Assembly: GCA_040882565.1 (NCBI GenBank)
Contig: JBBEAZ010000028.1
Location: 1-20,893 of the forward strand
DNA length: 20,893 nucleotides
From: CF-162 sp040882565
Lineage (GTDB): Bacteria > Chloroflexota > Dehalococcoidia > SM23-28-2 > RBG-16-64-32
Reading direction: 5' to 3'
Numbering within the stretch: the stretch's first letter is position 1; the number at the start of each line of letters is the position of its first letter. Both the position numbers and the translations under genes were made by a program. This document shows, one piece after another, positions 1 through 7,783 of the stretch. The notes under the pieces were generated by a model. The model saw only the letters and a list, made by a program, of their open reading frames with translations, made no database searches and was not told the DNA's origin.

Positions 1-50
1 GGAATAATCCGCGCCTCTTCTGTCGTTTCGGAGGATCGGTGCCCTGATGG

Positions 51-864
51 CTACTGCGGCGCGAGGCTCCAGTTACCGTCGGCCTCGATTTCCCAAAGGC
101 ATGGGGAGTCGCCGAAGCTGACGATGGTGCTCCCGCTGACGGCGCCGATCTCATTCTGGACAAGGTCAGAGCCGTCGGCGCAGTGCAGATAGACAATGAA
201 GTTGTCCTGGCCATCGTGTGAGATGTTCCACCCGCCGTTGTCGGGAGTGTCAGTGATGAGGCCACTGACGGCGTCACCAGTACCGGAGAACGCAGCACCA
301 GACGCAGCACTGATCGCTTCGATGTGGATGGTCCAGGGGCCATCCGCGTTGACATCGAAAACGATGGGCTCGTCACCAAAGAGCGGACGACTACCGGAGT
401 AGTTGCCGATTTCATTCACTAACAGGTCTTCGTCTGAACCGCGGAAGGACTTGACGATGAAGTTGGACTGCCCGCTATGGGTCAGCGTGATGACGGAGAC
501 AGCCGCGGGCGGCGTGACAGACTCTGTTGCGGTCTGGCCGACGCCCGAGAGGTCGACGGCCGGAAGTGCCGTAGGCGCAGGCGTGTCGGTGGGTTCAGGC
601 GTGTCCGTCGGTTCGTCGGTGGGTGCGTCTGATGGTTCCTGAGTTGTGGTCGCTGAAGCGCGACCGGACGCTGTGACGTTGGGCGGCCGCGCCGTCCTCT
701 TTCTTGCCTTCACCACCACCGCCGGACCCGATCGCGACGAGGATGGTGACCCAAAGAATGCCGGTACCGACGGCGCCCGCGATGCGCCAGTTGGGGTTGG
801 TGGTGAGCTTGCGCCACAGCGGCGGCAGGACGATCCATTCGCCGACGACTTTGAGGGTGTTCAA
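51..864 (-). CDS. Membrane-anchored protein with Thr/Pro linker and two extracytoplasmic repeats, apparently frameshifted
   Basis: Two overlapping minus-strand frames together make one sensible protein. The first starts with TTG at 864, seven bases after a good GGGAGG ribosome site, and encodes a short basic N-terminus, one membrane segment (GAVGTGILWVTILVAIG) and a Gly/Lys/Glu stretch. Past about 670 this frame becomes an arginine-rich shadow. The frame one base further on (open from 719 to the TAG at 51) then carries a Thr/Pro/Asp/Glu linker and two related copies of a beta-rich unit. A +1 shift between about 660 and 720 joins them. The repeat type resembles secreted domains of no assigned function that are common in environmental bacteria. 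The likely role is a surface protein with an N-terminal anchor. The break could be a mutation, a base-call error or recoding; if each frame is used separately, the genes are 595..864 and 51..719. Confidence 0.6.
54..491 (-). repeat. Two divergent protein-level repeats (about 58 residues, period about 87)
   Basis: In the 51..719 frame, residues 77-134 and 163-220 align without large gaps. Shared positions include HSGQSNFIV versus HDGQDNFIV, LVNEIGNYSGS versus VQNEIGAVSGS, FGDEP versus FGDSP, and VNADGPWTI versus IEADGNWSL. The segment between them (FSGTGDAVSGLI) looks like the usual start of the unit, so the second copy is probably complete and the first lacks its leading strand. This is internal duplication of a beta-sandwich-like module. 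Confidence 0.75.
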
Positions 865-891
865 TGGCAGACCTCCCTAGCGATGCGGCGG

Positions 892-920
892 ATTATAGCA
901 CTCGCGTAGGGGACTGTCGC
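892..920 (-). promoter_or_regulatory. Promoter of the repeat-protein gene (TGC-extended -10)
   Basis: Read on the minus strand, a TATAAT box (897 to 892) is preceded directly by TGC and, 17 bases upstream, by GCGACA (920 to 915), which matches four of six bases of the -35 consensus. It gives a leader of about 20 bases that carries the GGGAGG site for the TTG start at 864. Confidence 0.55.
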
Positions 921-930
921 TATACAGGGT

Positions 931-2073
931 TTAGATGCGCTTAAGGACGGGGCGAGGCAGGCGCTCCCGCAGGTACTCCGCCAATGCCTTGACCGCGCGG
1001 CTGCCGCTGGCACGCACCATGTAGTGCCCGCGCACGACGTGCCAGAACCCAGCGCTGCGGCCGACATACGACAGCACGTCCGCCATCCTGGGAGCGGAGA
1101 AGTCTTCATCTGCCCTGCAGCTCTCGAGCACGTCCGGGAAGATCTGGTGGAGCGCGCCGGCACCCAGTGGCTTCTGCAGCACATATTCCTTTGGCGTCTC
1201 GAACGCTGAGGGCCACGTGTCGCGCGCCGCGTTCCAGTAATTCAGTAGCAAGCGCCCGGCCTCTTCGTCCGTCACGCGCTTCACGAAGCTGTCGCGGAGG
1301 ACCGGCTCGAGCGACGTCACGACACTGTGCTGCTTCAGCATGTGCTCGGGCCGCAGAGGCTCGCCGGGCATACGGATTGCCCCGCGCCACGGGCTGGAGG
1401 CCTCGTCGTTGAGGACATCTGTCAGCTTGGCAGCACGCCCGCGGAGGTAGTTCTTCTCCCCCTCGCGTTCGATCAGCGCCGGCCCCTCCGCCTCGCGCAT
1501 CGAAAGGAGGTGGCGGTCGACGACATCCGTCGGCACGCCGCGGTGCCGCGTGTTGATCACGTGAAAGGTCCGCATCTCTTCGTAGGCATCGATGCCGTCC
1601 ACGATCACGACCGGCAACGAGTAATCCGCGAGCCACTTCGCGCGGTCCTTAACCAGAGCTCGCTGCAGGCCGAAGAGCCGGTGCTGTCCGTCGACGATCC
1701 ACATCGGCACTTCGCCGTCGATCGTCACGACACCGGTCGCAGCACCGTCGGCGGCAGCCTCGAAGCGCGCCCGGTGCGGCTGACGGATGCAGAGCACGAT
1801 CGAGGTCGGGAGCATCCCCTCCTCCTCACGCATGTACTCCGAGATCTGGCGCAGGCGCGAGGGTGTCACGGGGCGCTGGTAGCCGGAAGGGTTGGTCGCG
1901 GAATACATGTCGGAGCTGAAGCGGCCCAAGAGGTCCTTCAGCTGCAGCGCCGTGACGTAGAGATTGACGTCGGGGCGCTTCTGCCGGAAGCGCACGGCAG
2001 GCGCCTGCAAAGGCGGAACAGTCGCGGATTTGCCGTTGCTCTGCTTGGCCTCGGGTTCGGCAGTAATCGTCAT
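931..2073 (-). CDS. Standalone DGQHR-domain protein (DndB-like)
   Basis: The 380-residue protein contains the signature VDGQHR in the context MWIVDGQHRLFGLQRA near residue 120, with an upstream GYQR element and a downstream INTRHRGVP segment. This matches the DGQHR family, which includes DndB, the regulatory protein of DNA phosphorothioation islands. Known family members have a ParB/sulfiredoxin-like core. No dndCDE or other modification genes are in the window, so a sulfur-modification role cannot be claimed. I place the start at 2073 because AGGGAG lies six bases before that ATG; a longer frame runs back to 2130 but has no such site. The protein has no signal peptide or membrane segment. 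It is divergent from the ribonucleotide reductase gene. Family membership is secure; biochemical role is unknown. Confidence 0.85.
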   Translation of the reverse strand: MTITAEPEAKQSNGKSATVPPLQAPAVRFRQKRPDVNLYVTALQLKDLLGRFSSDMYSATNPSGYQRPVTPSRLRQISEYMREEEGMLPTSIVLCIRQPHRARFEAAADGAATGVVTIDGEVPMWIVDGQHRLFGLQRALVKDRAKWLADYSLPVVIVDGIDAYEEMRTFHVINTRHRGVPTDVVDRHLLSMREAEGPALIEREGEKNYLRGRAAKLTDVLNDEASSPWRGAIRMPGEPLRPEHMLKQHSVVTSLEPVLRDSFVKRVTDEEAGRLLLNYWNAARDTWPSAFETPKEYVLQKPLGAGALHQIFPDVLESCRADEDFSAPRMADVLSYVGRSAGFWHVVRGHYMVRASGSRAVKALAEYLRERLPRPVLKRI

Positions 2074-2159
2074 TTCGTGCTCCCTCTCTGCTCCACAAGA
2101 TCTTCGAATCGCAAGGCCCAGGTGTGACATCCGGCTCTCGCAGGATGGTCTATCCGCCC

Positions 2160-2177
2160 TATAATTGACGAGGTATG
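2160..2177 (+). promoter_or_regulatory. Near-leaderless promoter of nrdJ
   Basis: A perfect TATAAT occupies 2160-2165 and the ATG of nrdJ begins at 2175. With normal -10 to start spacing, transcription would begin around 2172, leaving about three leader bases. GAGG at 2170-2173 is too close to the ATG to be a normal ribosome site. No clear -35 is visible, and I see no NrdR box pair or cobalamin riboswitch in the 101-base divergent spacer. Confidence 0.5.
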
Positions 2178-5100
2178 GACACCAAAGAACGGGGCCCGGC
2201 CGGGGACCTCGCGCTCTCCGAGAACGCCCGCCTCGTCCTGACGCGCCGTTACCTGGCGAAGGATGACGAAGGACGCCCGAAGGAGACGCCGGAGGGGCTA
2301 TTCCGGCGTGTCGCGCACAATATCTCGCAGGCCGAGCTTCGATACAACGCCGAAAATGTTGATAACGCCGGCGCCGCGGCTGAATGGGAACAGGAGTTCC
2401 TCGCGGTCATGAAGGACCTCGATTTCCTGCCCAACTCGCCGACCTTGATGAACGCCGGCCGCGACATCCAGCAGCTTGCCGCCTGCTTCGTCCTGCCGGT
2501 GCCGGACAGCATCGAGGGCATCTTCGAGGCGATCAAGGAAACGGCGATCATCCACCAGTCCGGCGGCGGCACCGGCTTCGCCTTCTCGCGCCTGCGGCCG
2601 CGGGGTGACCGCGTGCGCTCGACCATGGGCGTGGCGTCTGGGCCAGTGTCGTTCCTCAAGGTGTTCGACGCCGCGACCGAGGCGATCAAGCAGGGCGGGA
2701 CGCGCCGAGGCGCCAATATGGGCATCCTGGCGGTCCACCACCCCGACATTACGGATTTCATCTCCCTCAAGTCCGACATGCGCACGCTGACCAACTTCAA
2801 CATCTCGGTCGCCGTCAGCGAAGAGTTTATGGGCGCAGTCGAACGCGATGAGGAGTACGCGCTCGTCAACCCGAAGGACGGCGCGCCGACGGGAACCGCC
2901 CGCGCGCGGCATGTCTTCGACCAGATCATCGCCAACGCCTGGCGCAACGGCGACCCCGGCATCGTCTTCATCGACAGGATCAACCGGGACAACCCGACGC
3001 CGAACCTTGGGATGATCGAGGCGACCAATCCGTGCGTTACTGCTGACACGTGGATACACACCGCGCGTGGGCCGCGCCAGGTGAAAGAACTCGTCGGGCG
3101 ACCCGTTGAGTTGATCGTCAGCGGCGAAGCTCACTCCTCCGGCGGCGAAGGATTCTTCTACACCGGACAACGCCAGATTGTCCGTCTCGAATTTGACGAG
3201 GGACATAGCTTGCGCTTGACGCCGGATCACCTGGTGCGTCGAGTCACAAGTGCCACGCGTAACCTGCAGCAGACCGAATGGGCGCCGGCAAGCACGCTTG
3301 TAGCGGGAGACCGAGTTGTCCTGCATGACCACCGCAGTGGGGCCGAGTGGGATGGCGAGCATAGCGAAGAGGAAGGCTACTTGCAGGGACTGCTCGTGGG
3401 TGACGGGACGCTGACCAGGGAGAAGGCGGTAATCGCGGTTTGGCCGGATGCCGGCGCTGAAGGAATGATGCTAGCGGCGACCACTGCGGCGGCAACGATG
3501 CCTGCCCGCGTCGACTTTCGCGGGTTCCAGAAAACCAGCAGGCCGAACACGCGGCTCGTTCTCGGCTCGGTGCGCAGACTCGCGTTGTCGCTCGGCCTCG
3601 CACCGGGGAACAAGACCATCACGGCTGACGTCGAACGTCAGTCGTCGAGTTTCTATCGCGGCTTCCTGCGAGGCTTCTTCGATTGCGACGGCTCAGTACA
3701 AGGTACCCAACCGAAGGGCGTCAGCGTTCGATTGTCGCAAAGCGATCTGGCCGCTCTTCAGGCCGTACAGCGAATGCTGTTGCGCCTGGGGATCAACAGC
3801 CGTATCTATCAGAACCGCCGTCTGGCAGGCGAGCGAATGATGCCTGATGGTCGAGGCGGCAGCCGTCTGTACCCGCACAAGGCTCAACACGAACTTGTCA
3901 TTGCGGGCGAGAATCTTTCGAGATTCGCGGAGGTTGTGGGATTCGAACACACCACCAAGCGCGAACGGCTGGACGCATTGCTGGCGCAGTACCGTCGCAC
4001 GTTGAACCGTGAGCGGTTCGTCGCCACGGTCAAGTCGATCGTCAGCGACGGCTTTGAGGACGTATACGACGTGCAGGTGCCGGAGGCAAATGCCTTCGAC
4101 GCCAACGGCCTGTTCGTGCACAACTGCGGCGAACAACCGCTGCTTCCGTACGAGTCGTGCAACCTTGGATCTCTGAACCTGGGACGCTTCGTGAAGGCCG
4201 GTGAGACGCCACGCGTGGACTGGGAGCGGCTGGCTGAGGTCATCCCCATTTGCGCACGCTTCCTCGACGACGTCATCGACATGAACCGCTACCCGATAGA
4301 GGAGATCGAGCAAGCGACGAAGCTAACGCGCAAGATCGGCCTCGGCGTCATGGGCTGGCACGACATGCTCTTCCAGCTCGGCGTGCCGTACGACTCGGAG
4401 GAAGCGCTGGCGCTGGGCGAAGAGTTGATGCGTTTCATCCAGGAGAAGTCGAACGACGCTTCCGCGGAGCTAGCCCGCGAGCGCGGCGTCTTCCCGGCGT
4501 GGGAGGGTTCGCGCTACGACCCCGAGGCGCGATACCGCAACGCCACGCGCACGACCGTCGCGCCGACGGGCACGATCTCGATAATCGCCGACGCCTCGTC
4601 CGGAATCGAGCCGTTGTTCGCGCTCGCCTTCACGCGGCGGCATTACCTCGACGCCGACGACCCGTCGCGTCTGACAGAGCTGCGCGAAGTGAACAAGCAC
4701 TTCCTCCGCGCCGCCCGGGACGGCGGCTTCTACAGCGACGAGCTGATGGAGCACCTCGCTGAGGGCGGCACGATCACGGCCTGGAACGAGACCGCCGAGG
4801 ACGCGGCCAAGGTCCCGCAGGACGTGCAGCAGTTGTTCGTGACGGCGCACGAGATCACCCCGGAGTGGCACGTACGTATGCAGGCCGCGTTCCAGCGGCA
4901 CACGGACAACGCCGTCTCGAAGACGATCAACTTCCCGGTGACGGCGACGGAGGCGGACATCGCCAGCGCCTACTGGCTCGCCTACCGGGAGGGCTGCAAG
5001 GGCATCACGATCTACCGCGAGGGCTCGCGGGACTTCTCGGTGCTATCGCACTCCACCGCGAACATCAAGGGGCCGGAGCAGGAGACGCAGACAGCGCTCG

Positions 5101-5621
5101 ACGAGATCGAGGGGCGAATCTCGTCGCTCTCCCGCCCGCGACCGTATCGCGAACCCCTGCCCGACGAGCGCCGGTCCATCACGCACAAGTTCCGCGTCGC
5201 GGACCAGGACGGCTACCTCACGGTCGGGCTCTACCCGGACGGCCGCGCGGGCGAGCTCTTCGTCAAGATCAACAAGGAAGGATCGACCGTCTCTGGCCTC
5301 ATGGATGCGGTGGCGAAGCTCGCTTCGATCGCCCTGCAGTACGGCGTTCCGTTGGAAGACCTCGCCCCCAAGATGCGCAACACGCGCTTCGACCCGGCCG
5401 GTCCCACCGGCAACCCCGACATCCCGTGGGCGACGTCCATCGTCGACTACGTGTTCCACTGGCTGGAGCGCAAGTTCACGCCGGGCGGAGAAGCTTCTGG
5501 AAGGGATCCCGCACCTTCCGAAGAAACCAGCGGCGTCGGTTGCCCTGACTGTGGGTCGCTTCTCGCCTACCAGGAGGGCTGCCTGGTCTGCCCTTCCTGC
5601 GCGTATAATCGCTGCGGTTAA
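2175..5621 (+). CDS. nrdJ: Class II (adenosylcobalamin-dependent) ribonucleotide reductase with intein
   Basis: The enzyme reduces ribonucleotides to deoxyribonucleotides using a B12-derived radical. The 1148-residue product is a 784-residue reductase interrupted by a 364-residue intein (residues 287-650). Visible reductase landmarks are NSPTLMNAG, ACFVLPV with redox C104, SGGGTGFAFS, GTRRGANMG, and the rejoined NPCGEQPLLPYESC motif. By comparison with the Lactobacillus leichmannii enzyme (C119, C408, E410, C419), C104 and C662 would be the redox pair, C651 the thiyl-radical cysteine and E653 its partner. A C-terminal zinc-ribbon-like tail (residues 1121-1148) has CPDC and CPSC pairs and ends in NRCG, as usual for NrdJ. 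There is no N-terminal ATP-cone. No nrdR or other nrd gene is nearby. The enzyme cannot be active until the intein splices out. Confidence 0.95.
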   Translation: MDTKERGPAGDLALSENARLVLTRRYLAKDDEGRPKETPEGLFRRVAHNISQAELRYNAENVDNAGAAAEWEQEFLAVMKDLDFLPNSPTLMNAGRDIQQLAACFVLPVPDSIEGIFEAIKETAIIHQSGGGTGFAFSRLRPRGDRVRSTMGVASGPVSFLKVFDAATEAIKQGGTRRGANMGILAVHHPDITDFISLKSDMRTLTNFNISVAVSEEFMGAVERDEEYALVNPKDGAPTGTARARHVFDQIIANAWRNGDPGIVFIDRINRDNPTPNLGMIEATNPCVTADTWIHTARGPRQVKELVGRPVELIVSGEAHSSGGEGFFYTGQRQIVRLEFDEGHSLRLTPDHLVRRVTSATRNLQQTEWAPASTLVAGDRVVLHDHRSGAEWDGEHSEEEGYLQGLLVGDGTLTREKAVIAVWPDAGAEGMMLAATTAAATMPARVDFRGFQKTSRPNTRLVLGSVRRLALSLGLAPGNKTITADVERQSSSFYRGFLRGFFDCDGSVQGTQPKGVSVRLSQSDLAALQAVQRMLLRLGINSRIYQNRRLAGERMMPDGRGGSRLYPHKAQHELVIAGENLSRFAEVVGFEHTTKRERLDALLAQYRRTLNRERFVATVKSIVSDGFEDVYDVQVPEANAFDANGLFVHNCGEQPLLPYESCNLGSLNLGRFVKAGETPRVDWERLAEVIPICARFLDDVIDMNRYPIEEIEQATKLTRKIGLGVMGWHDMLFQLGVPYDSEEALALGEELMRFIQEKSNDASAELARERGVFPAWEGSRYDPEARYRNATRTTVAPTGTISIIADASSGIEPLFALAFTRRHYLDADDPSRLTELREVNKHFLRAARDGGFYSDELMEHLAEGGTITAWNETAEDAAKVPQDVQQLFVTAHEITPEWHVRMQAAFQRHTDNAVSKTINFPVTATEADIASAYWLAYREGCKGITIYREGSRDFSVLSHSTANIKGPEQETQTALDEIEGRISSLSRPRPYREPLPDERRSITHKFRVADQDGYLTVGLYPDGRAGELFVKINKEGSTVSGLMDAVAKLASIALQYGVPLEDLAPKMRNTRFDPAGPTGNPDIPWATSIVDYVFHWLERKFTPGGEASGRDPAPSEETSGVGCPDCGSLLAYQEGCLVCPSCAYNRCG
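3033..4124 (+). other. Intein with LAGLIDADG homing endonuclease, inserted in nrdJ
   Basis: The element starts at Cys1 (residue 287, block A CVTADTWIHT) and ends with the His649-Asn650 pair of block F, followed by Cys651 as the +1 nucleophile. Block B is recognisable as LTPDHLV. Two dodecapeptide motifs, LQGLLVGDGTL (about residues 403-413) and FLRGFFDCDGSV (about 497-508), show an endonuclease of the LAGLIDADG class with both acidic residues kept, so it may still be able to home. All splicing residues I can identify are present. Removing it restores an uninterrupted NPCGEQ motif. Base use looks slightly less GC-rich than the flanks by eye. Confidence 0.95.
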
Positions 5622-5637
5622 CCGACTCTGGGGGGAG
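5604..5637 (+). promoter_or_regulatory. Probable promoter and ribosome site for the ImmA/PIN pair
   Basis: TATAAT lies at 5604-5609 within the last codons of nrdJ, and a GGGGGGAGA purine run (about 5630-5638) precedes the ATG at 5647. No good -35 is seen. The arrangement suggests that the pair has its own promoter rather than depending only on nrdJ read-through. Confidence 0.4.
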
Positions 5638-5646
5638 ATGGACTGA

Positions 5647-6828
5647 ATGCCGGCCCAAGATACTGCGCACCCCGCGCGACCCGACGTGCTCAAGTGGGCT
5701 CGCGACCAAAGCGGACACTCGAGAGCGGAGGCAGCAGCGCTATTGGGTCTCACGGAGGCCAAGCTCGCTTCCATTGAACGTGGGGACTCACCGTTGACTG
5801 CTTCCGTCTTTCGCCGGATGATCGATGTTTATCAGCAAGTGGAGTCCGTGCTCTTGCTGCCGAGCCCGCCAGTGGCAGACGAACTGCCACGAGACTACAG
5901 GACGGCGGGCGCTGGACGTATATCCCTAAGTCAAACCACTAGATCCGTGATACGCGATGCCCGGCGGATCCAGTACTTCCTCTCGGAAATCGCGGAGGAA
6001 GAGACCGAGTTCCTTCCTAGGCTAAACATCGGACAAGCAAGTCTCAAGGATAGCCCCGGAGACGCAGCGAGGACGGAACGCGCTCGACTGGGAGTCACCT
6101 TCGAGACTCAAGGGTCTTGGGAGTTGTCGAACTCGTTTGAAGAGTGGCGACAGCGAGTCCACAACTTGGGTGTCGCCGTGCTTCTCGAGAGAATGCCTTG
6201 GAACGACTGTCGTGGGCTCTCACTGTGGGACGATCACTCAGTGCCAGTTGTCGTCGTGAATAGCGAAGATCGAGTTGCCGCCCGGTCGTTCACTTTGTTC
6301 CACGAGTATGGCCACTTGGTGCTGCGAAAGGCTGGGGTGTGTCTCGCTGAACCAAGTCAGACTCTGAAAGGTCAAATCGAGCGCTGGTGCAACGCGTTCT
6401 CTGCGTCTTTGCTGGTACCCGCCGGAGATCTCACACGCCTGATCGACCAAACGTATGTCGGGATGTCAGACATAGACTGGGAAATGAAGCACGTCCAGCG
6501 CTTGTCCGCCAAATTCCGCGTTAGCCGCTACGTGCTAGCGCGTCGTCTGAAAGAACTGGAAATCACCAACTTCTACGATCGGCATATCGCAGAACTTAGG
6601 AGATTTGACAAGCGACCGGATCGGAAGAAGACAGCGAGTGGCGGCGTCAGACCTGAGGTCAAGCGCCTATCTGAGGTTGGAACTGGAGTCGCATTGGTCG
6701 TGCTGGACGCGTGGAAGGGTCGGATGGTGGATGCTGGCGAGATAGCAGACGTGCTAGGCCTCAAAAGCGACCAACTTGCCGGCTTCGAGGAGGGTGCCGC
6801 AGCTCGGCGACGACGACGTACGGCATGA
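5647..6828 (+). CDS. XRE-family HTH plus ImmA/IrrE metallopeptidase (antitoxin-like)
   Basis: Residues about 11-65 form an XRE-type helix-turn-helix (RAEAAALLGLTEAKLASIERG). Residues about 160-290 are a zinc-peptidase domain of the ImmA/IrrE (COG2856) family with H219-E-Y-G-H223 and the downstream third ligand region ERWCNAFSASLLVP (E245). A C-terminal segment (about 340-385, LVVLDAWKGRMVDAGEIADVLG) is typical of the long versions found next to PIN-like toxins. The gene overlaps the next one by ATGA, a sign of translational coupling. Family members either regulate or cleave repressors; in this pairing the protein is usually read as the antitoxin and autorepressor, which is inference here. Base composition looks less GC-rich than the housekeeping genes, consistent with transfer. 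Confidence 0.85.
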   Translation: MPAQDTAHPARPDVLKWARDQSGHSRAEAAALLGLTEAKLASIERGDSPLTASVFRRMIDVYQQVESVLLLPSPPVADELPRDYRTAGAGRISLSQTTRSVIRDARRIQYFLSEIAEEETEFLPRLNIGQASLKDSPGDAARTERARLGVTFETQGSWELSNSFEEWRQRVHNLGVAVLLERMPWNDCRGLSLWDDHSVPVVVVNSEDRVAARSFTLFHEYGHLVLRKAGVCLAEPSQTLKGQIERWCNAFSASLLVPAGDLTRLIDQTYVGMSDIDWEMKHVQRLSAKFRVSRYVLARRLKELEITNFYDRHIAELRRFDKRPDRKKTASGGVRPEVKRLSEVGTGVALVVLDAWKGRMVDAGEIADVLGLKSDQLAGFEEGAAARRRRRTA

Positions 6829-7345
6829 CACAAGCTCGCTTCTGGGCAATCTTTTCGATCGACACCTCTTCATTGGTCACATTGGATGGCCTCGACCGTC
6901 CGCCGCCGGATCCACCGGCCTACACGCCCTCGGAACGGGCGGCCGTATGGCTCGGCCTGGAGGACTTGTGCCAAAACGGACGGCTCAAGCTGATCAAGCA
7001 AGTAAAACACGAGTTGAAGCGGTGGAACCCTCAAGCGCTAGAGAGGCTCAGGCTGTTCAAACAACACGAGCTTCCTCGAACTAATAACGAACTTCGACTG
7101 CGCTATCAACGATTGATGTTCGTGTATCCAGCAATGTTACCCCGCGATCCACGGTTCGATCCGGCCGACCCTGGCTGGTCGTATCAGCTCAACAGCACGG
7201 GCTAACCATCATCACCGATGAGCTTCCGAGGTCCATGCGCCGGACCCGGGCCCGGCGAGGGCCTCCGATACCAGATGCATGCGACGACCTCGGCTTACCT
7301 TGGACCAGCCTCCGTGAGTTAGCCAGAGCACAGGGCTGGATCTGA
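6825..7345 (+). pseudogene. PIN-like (DUF4411-type) toxin gene with a one-base frameshift
   Basis: Translation from the ATG at 6825 gives an N-terminal PIN-like start (FSIDTSSLVTLD, D13) and the second acidic region (LIKQVKHELKRW, E63), then runs to a TAA at 7203-7205. The adjacent frame continues the fold from about 7169: WLVVSAQQHGLTIITDE, then IPDACDDLGLPWTSLRELA to a TGA at 7343-7345, which is the usual family C-terminus. Adding one base to the CCC run at 7169-7171 would give a 173-residue protein with DPADPWLV and TDE intact. As written, the product stops at about 126 residues and lacks the last acidic motif. It is expected to be a ribonuclease toxin paired with the upstream ImmA/IrrE gene. 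The defect may be a real inactivation or a base-call error. Confidence 0.75.
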
Positions 7346-7364
7346 TTCGCCTTCGCAGGTCTCC

Positions 7365-7383
7365 TGCTAAACTACGCCGCATG
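7365..7383 (+). promoter_or_regulatory. TGC-extended -10 next to the cupin start
   Basis: TGC at 7365-7367 is followed by TAAACT (7368-7373), and seven bases later comes the ATG at 7381. Predicted initiation falls at or next to the start codon, so the mRNA would be leaderless. No Shine-Dalgarno sequence precedes the ATG, which supports this reading. Confidence 0.5.
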
Positions 7384-7746
7384 AAGGTTCACCACACGCC
7401 CTTGTCCGCGGCCAGGGACGGGGAGAAAGAGTTCTTCCTCGGCGAGGTGAAGGTCCAGCCCATCGTCTCGCCGGACGAGGGACTGGACATCATCCTCGTG
7501 CGGTTCAGCGCCGGCGCGCGCACGTATCTGCACACGCATGCCGTGCCGCAGGTCCTGCACTGCATTGAGGGGCGCGGCATACTCGCCACGCGCAGCGAGC
7601 AGAACCTTGTCGAGCCTGGCGACATCGTCCACGTGCCGGCAGGCGAGGAGCACTGGCACGGCGCAACCCAGGACTCTCACTTCGTGCACCTCTCGATCCG
7701 CCCGCCCGGCGAGTCAACCTGGACTAAGGTCGACCCACTCGGCTGA
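7381..7746 (+). CDS. Small single-domain cupin protein
   Basis: The 121-residue protein is one conserved-barrel cupin. Motif 1 is HTHAVPQVLHCIEGRG (about residues 57-72) and motif 2 is GDIVHVPAGEEHWHGA (about 80-95). These supply the usual metal-binding histidines and glutamate or glutamine. Proteins of this size and pattern bind a divalent metal and act as small dioxygenases, isomerases or sensors, but the substrate cannot be told from sequence. It stands alone between the toxin remnant and the ABM pair, with 83 bases to the next gene and a separate promoter there. Confidence 0.85.
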   Translation: MKVHHTPLSAARDGEKEFFLGEVKVQPIVSPDEGLDIILVRFSAGARTYLHTHAVPQVLHCIEGRGILATRSEQNLVEPGDIVHVPAGEEHWHGATQDSHFVHLSIRPPGESTWTKVDPLG

Positions 7747-7783
7747 TACGGAGCGCCATCCACTACCAAACGGTGTCTGCGGC

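Noticed and set aside
1..50. End of a further gene at the left edge
   Set aside because: The 50 bases show no frame or signal that I can support.
1327..2127. A 266-codon plus-strand open frame opposite the DGQHR gene
   Set aside because: It is rich in Arg, His and Val with no motif, and the opposite strand has a clear family signature and ribosome site.
2074..2174. Cobalamin riboswitch or NrdR boxes upstream of nrdJ
   Set aside because: The spacer is too short for the riboswitch and I see no B12-box or NrdR-box pair.
2298..3362. Long minus-strand open frames opposite nrdJ (also 2249-3061)
   Set aside because: They are antisense to conserved reductase sequence and have no ribosome site or recognisable domain.
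5647..7345. Complete defence island around the ImmA/PIN pair
   Set aside because: No nuclease, methyltransferase, transposase, integrase or direct repeats flank the pair; only the DGQHR gene and the intein hint at accessory DNA.
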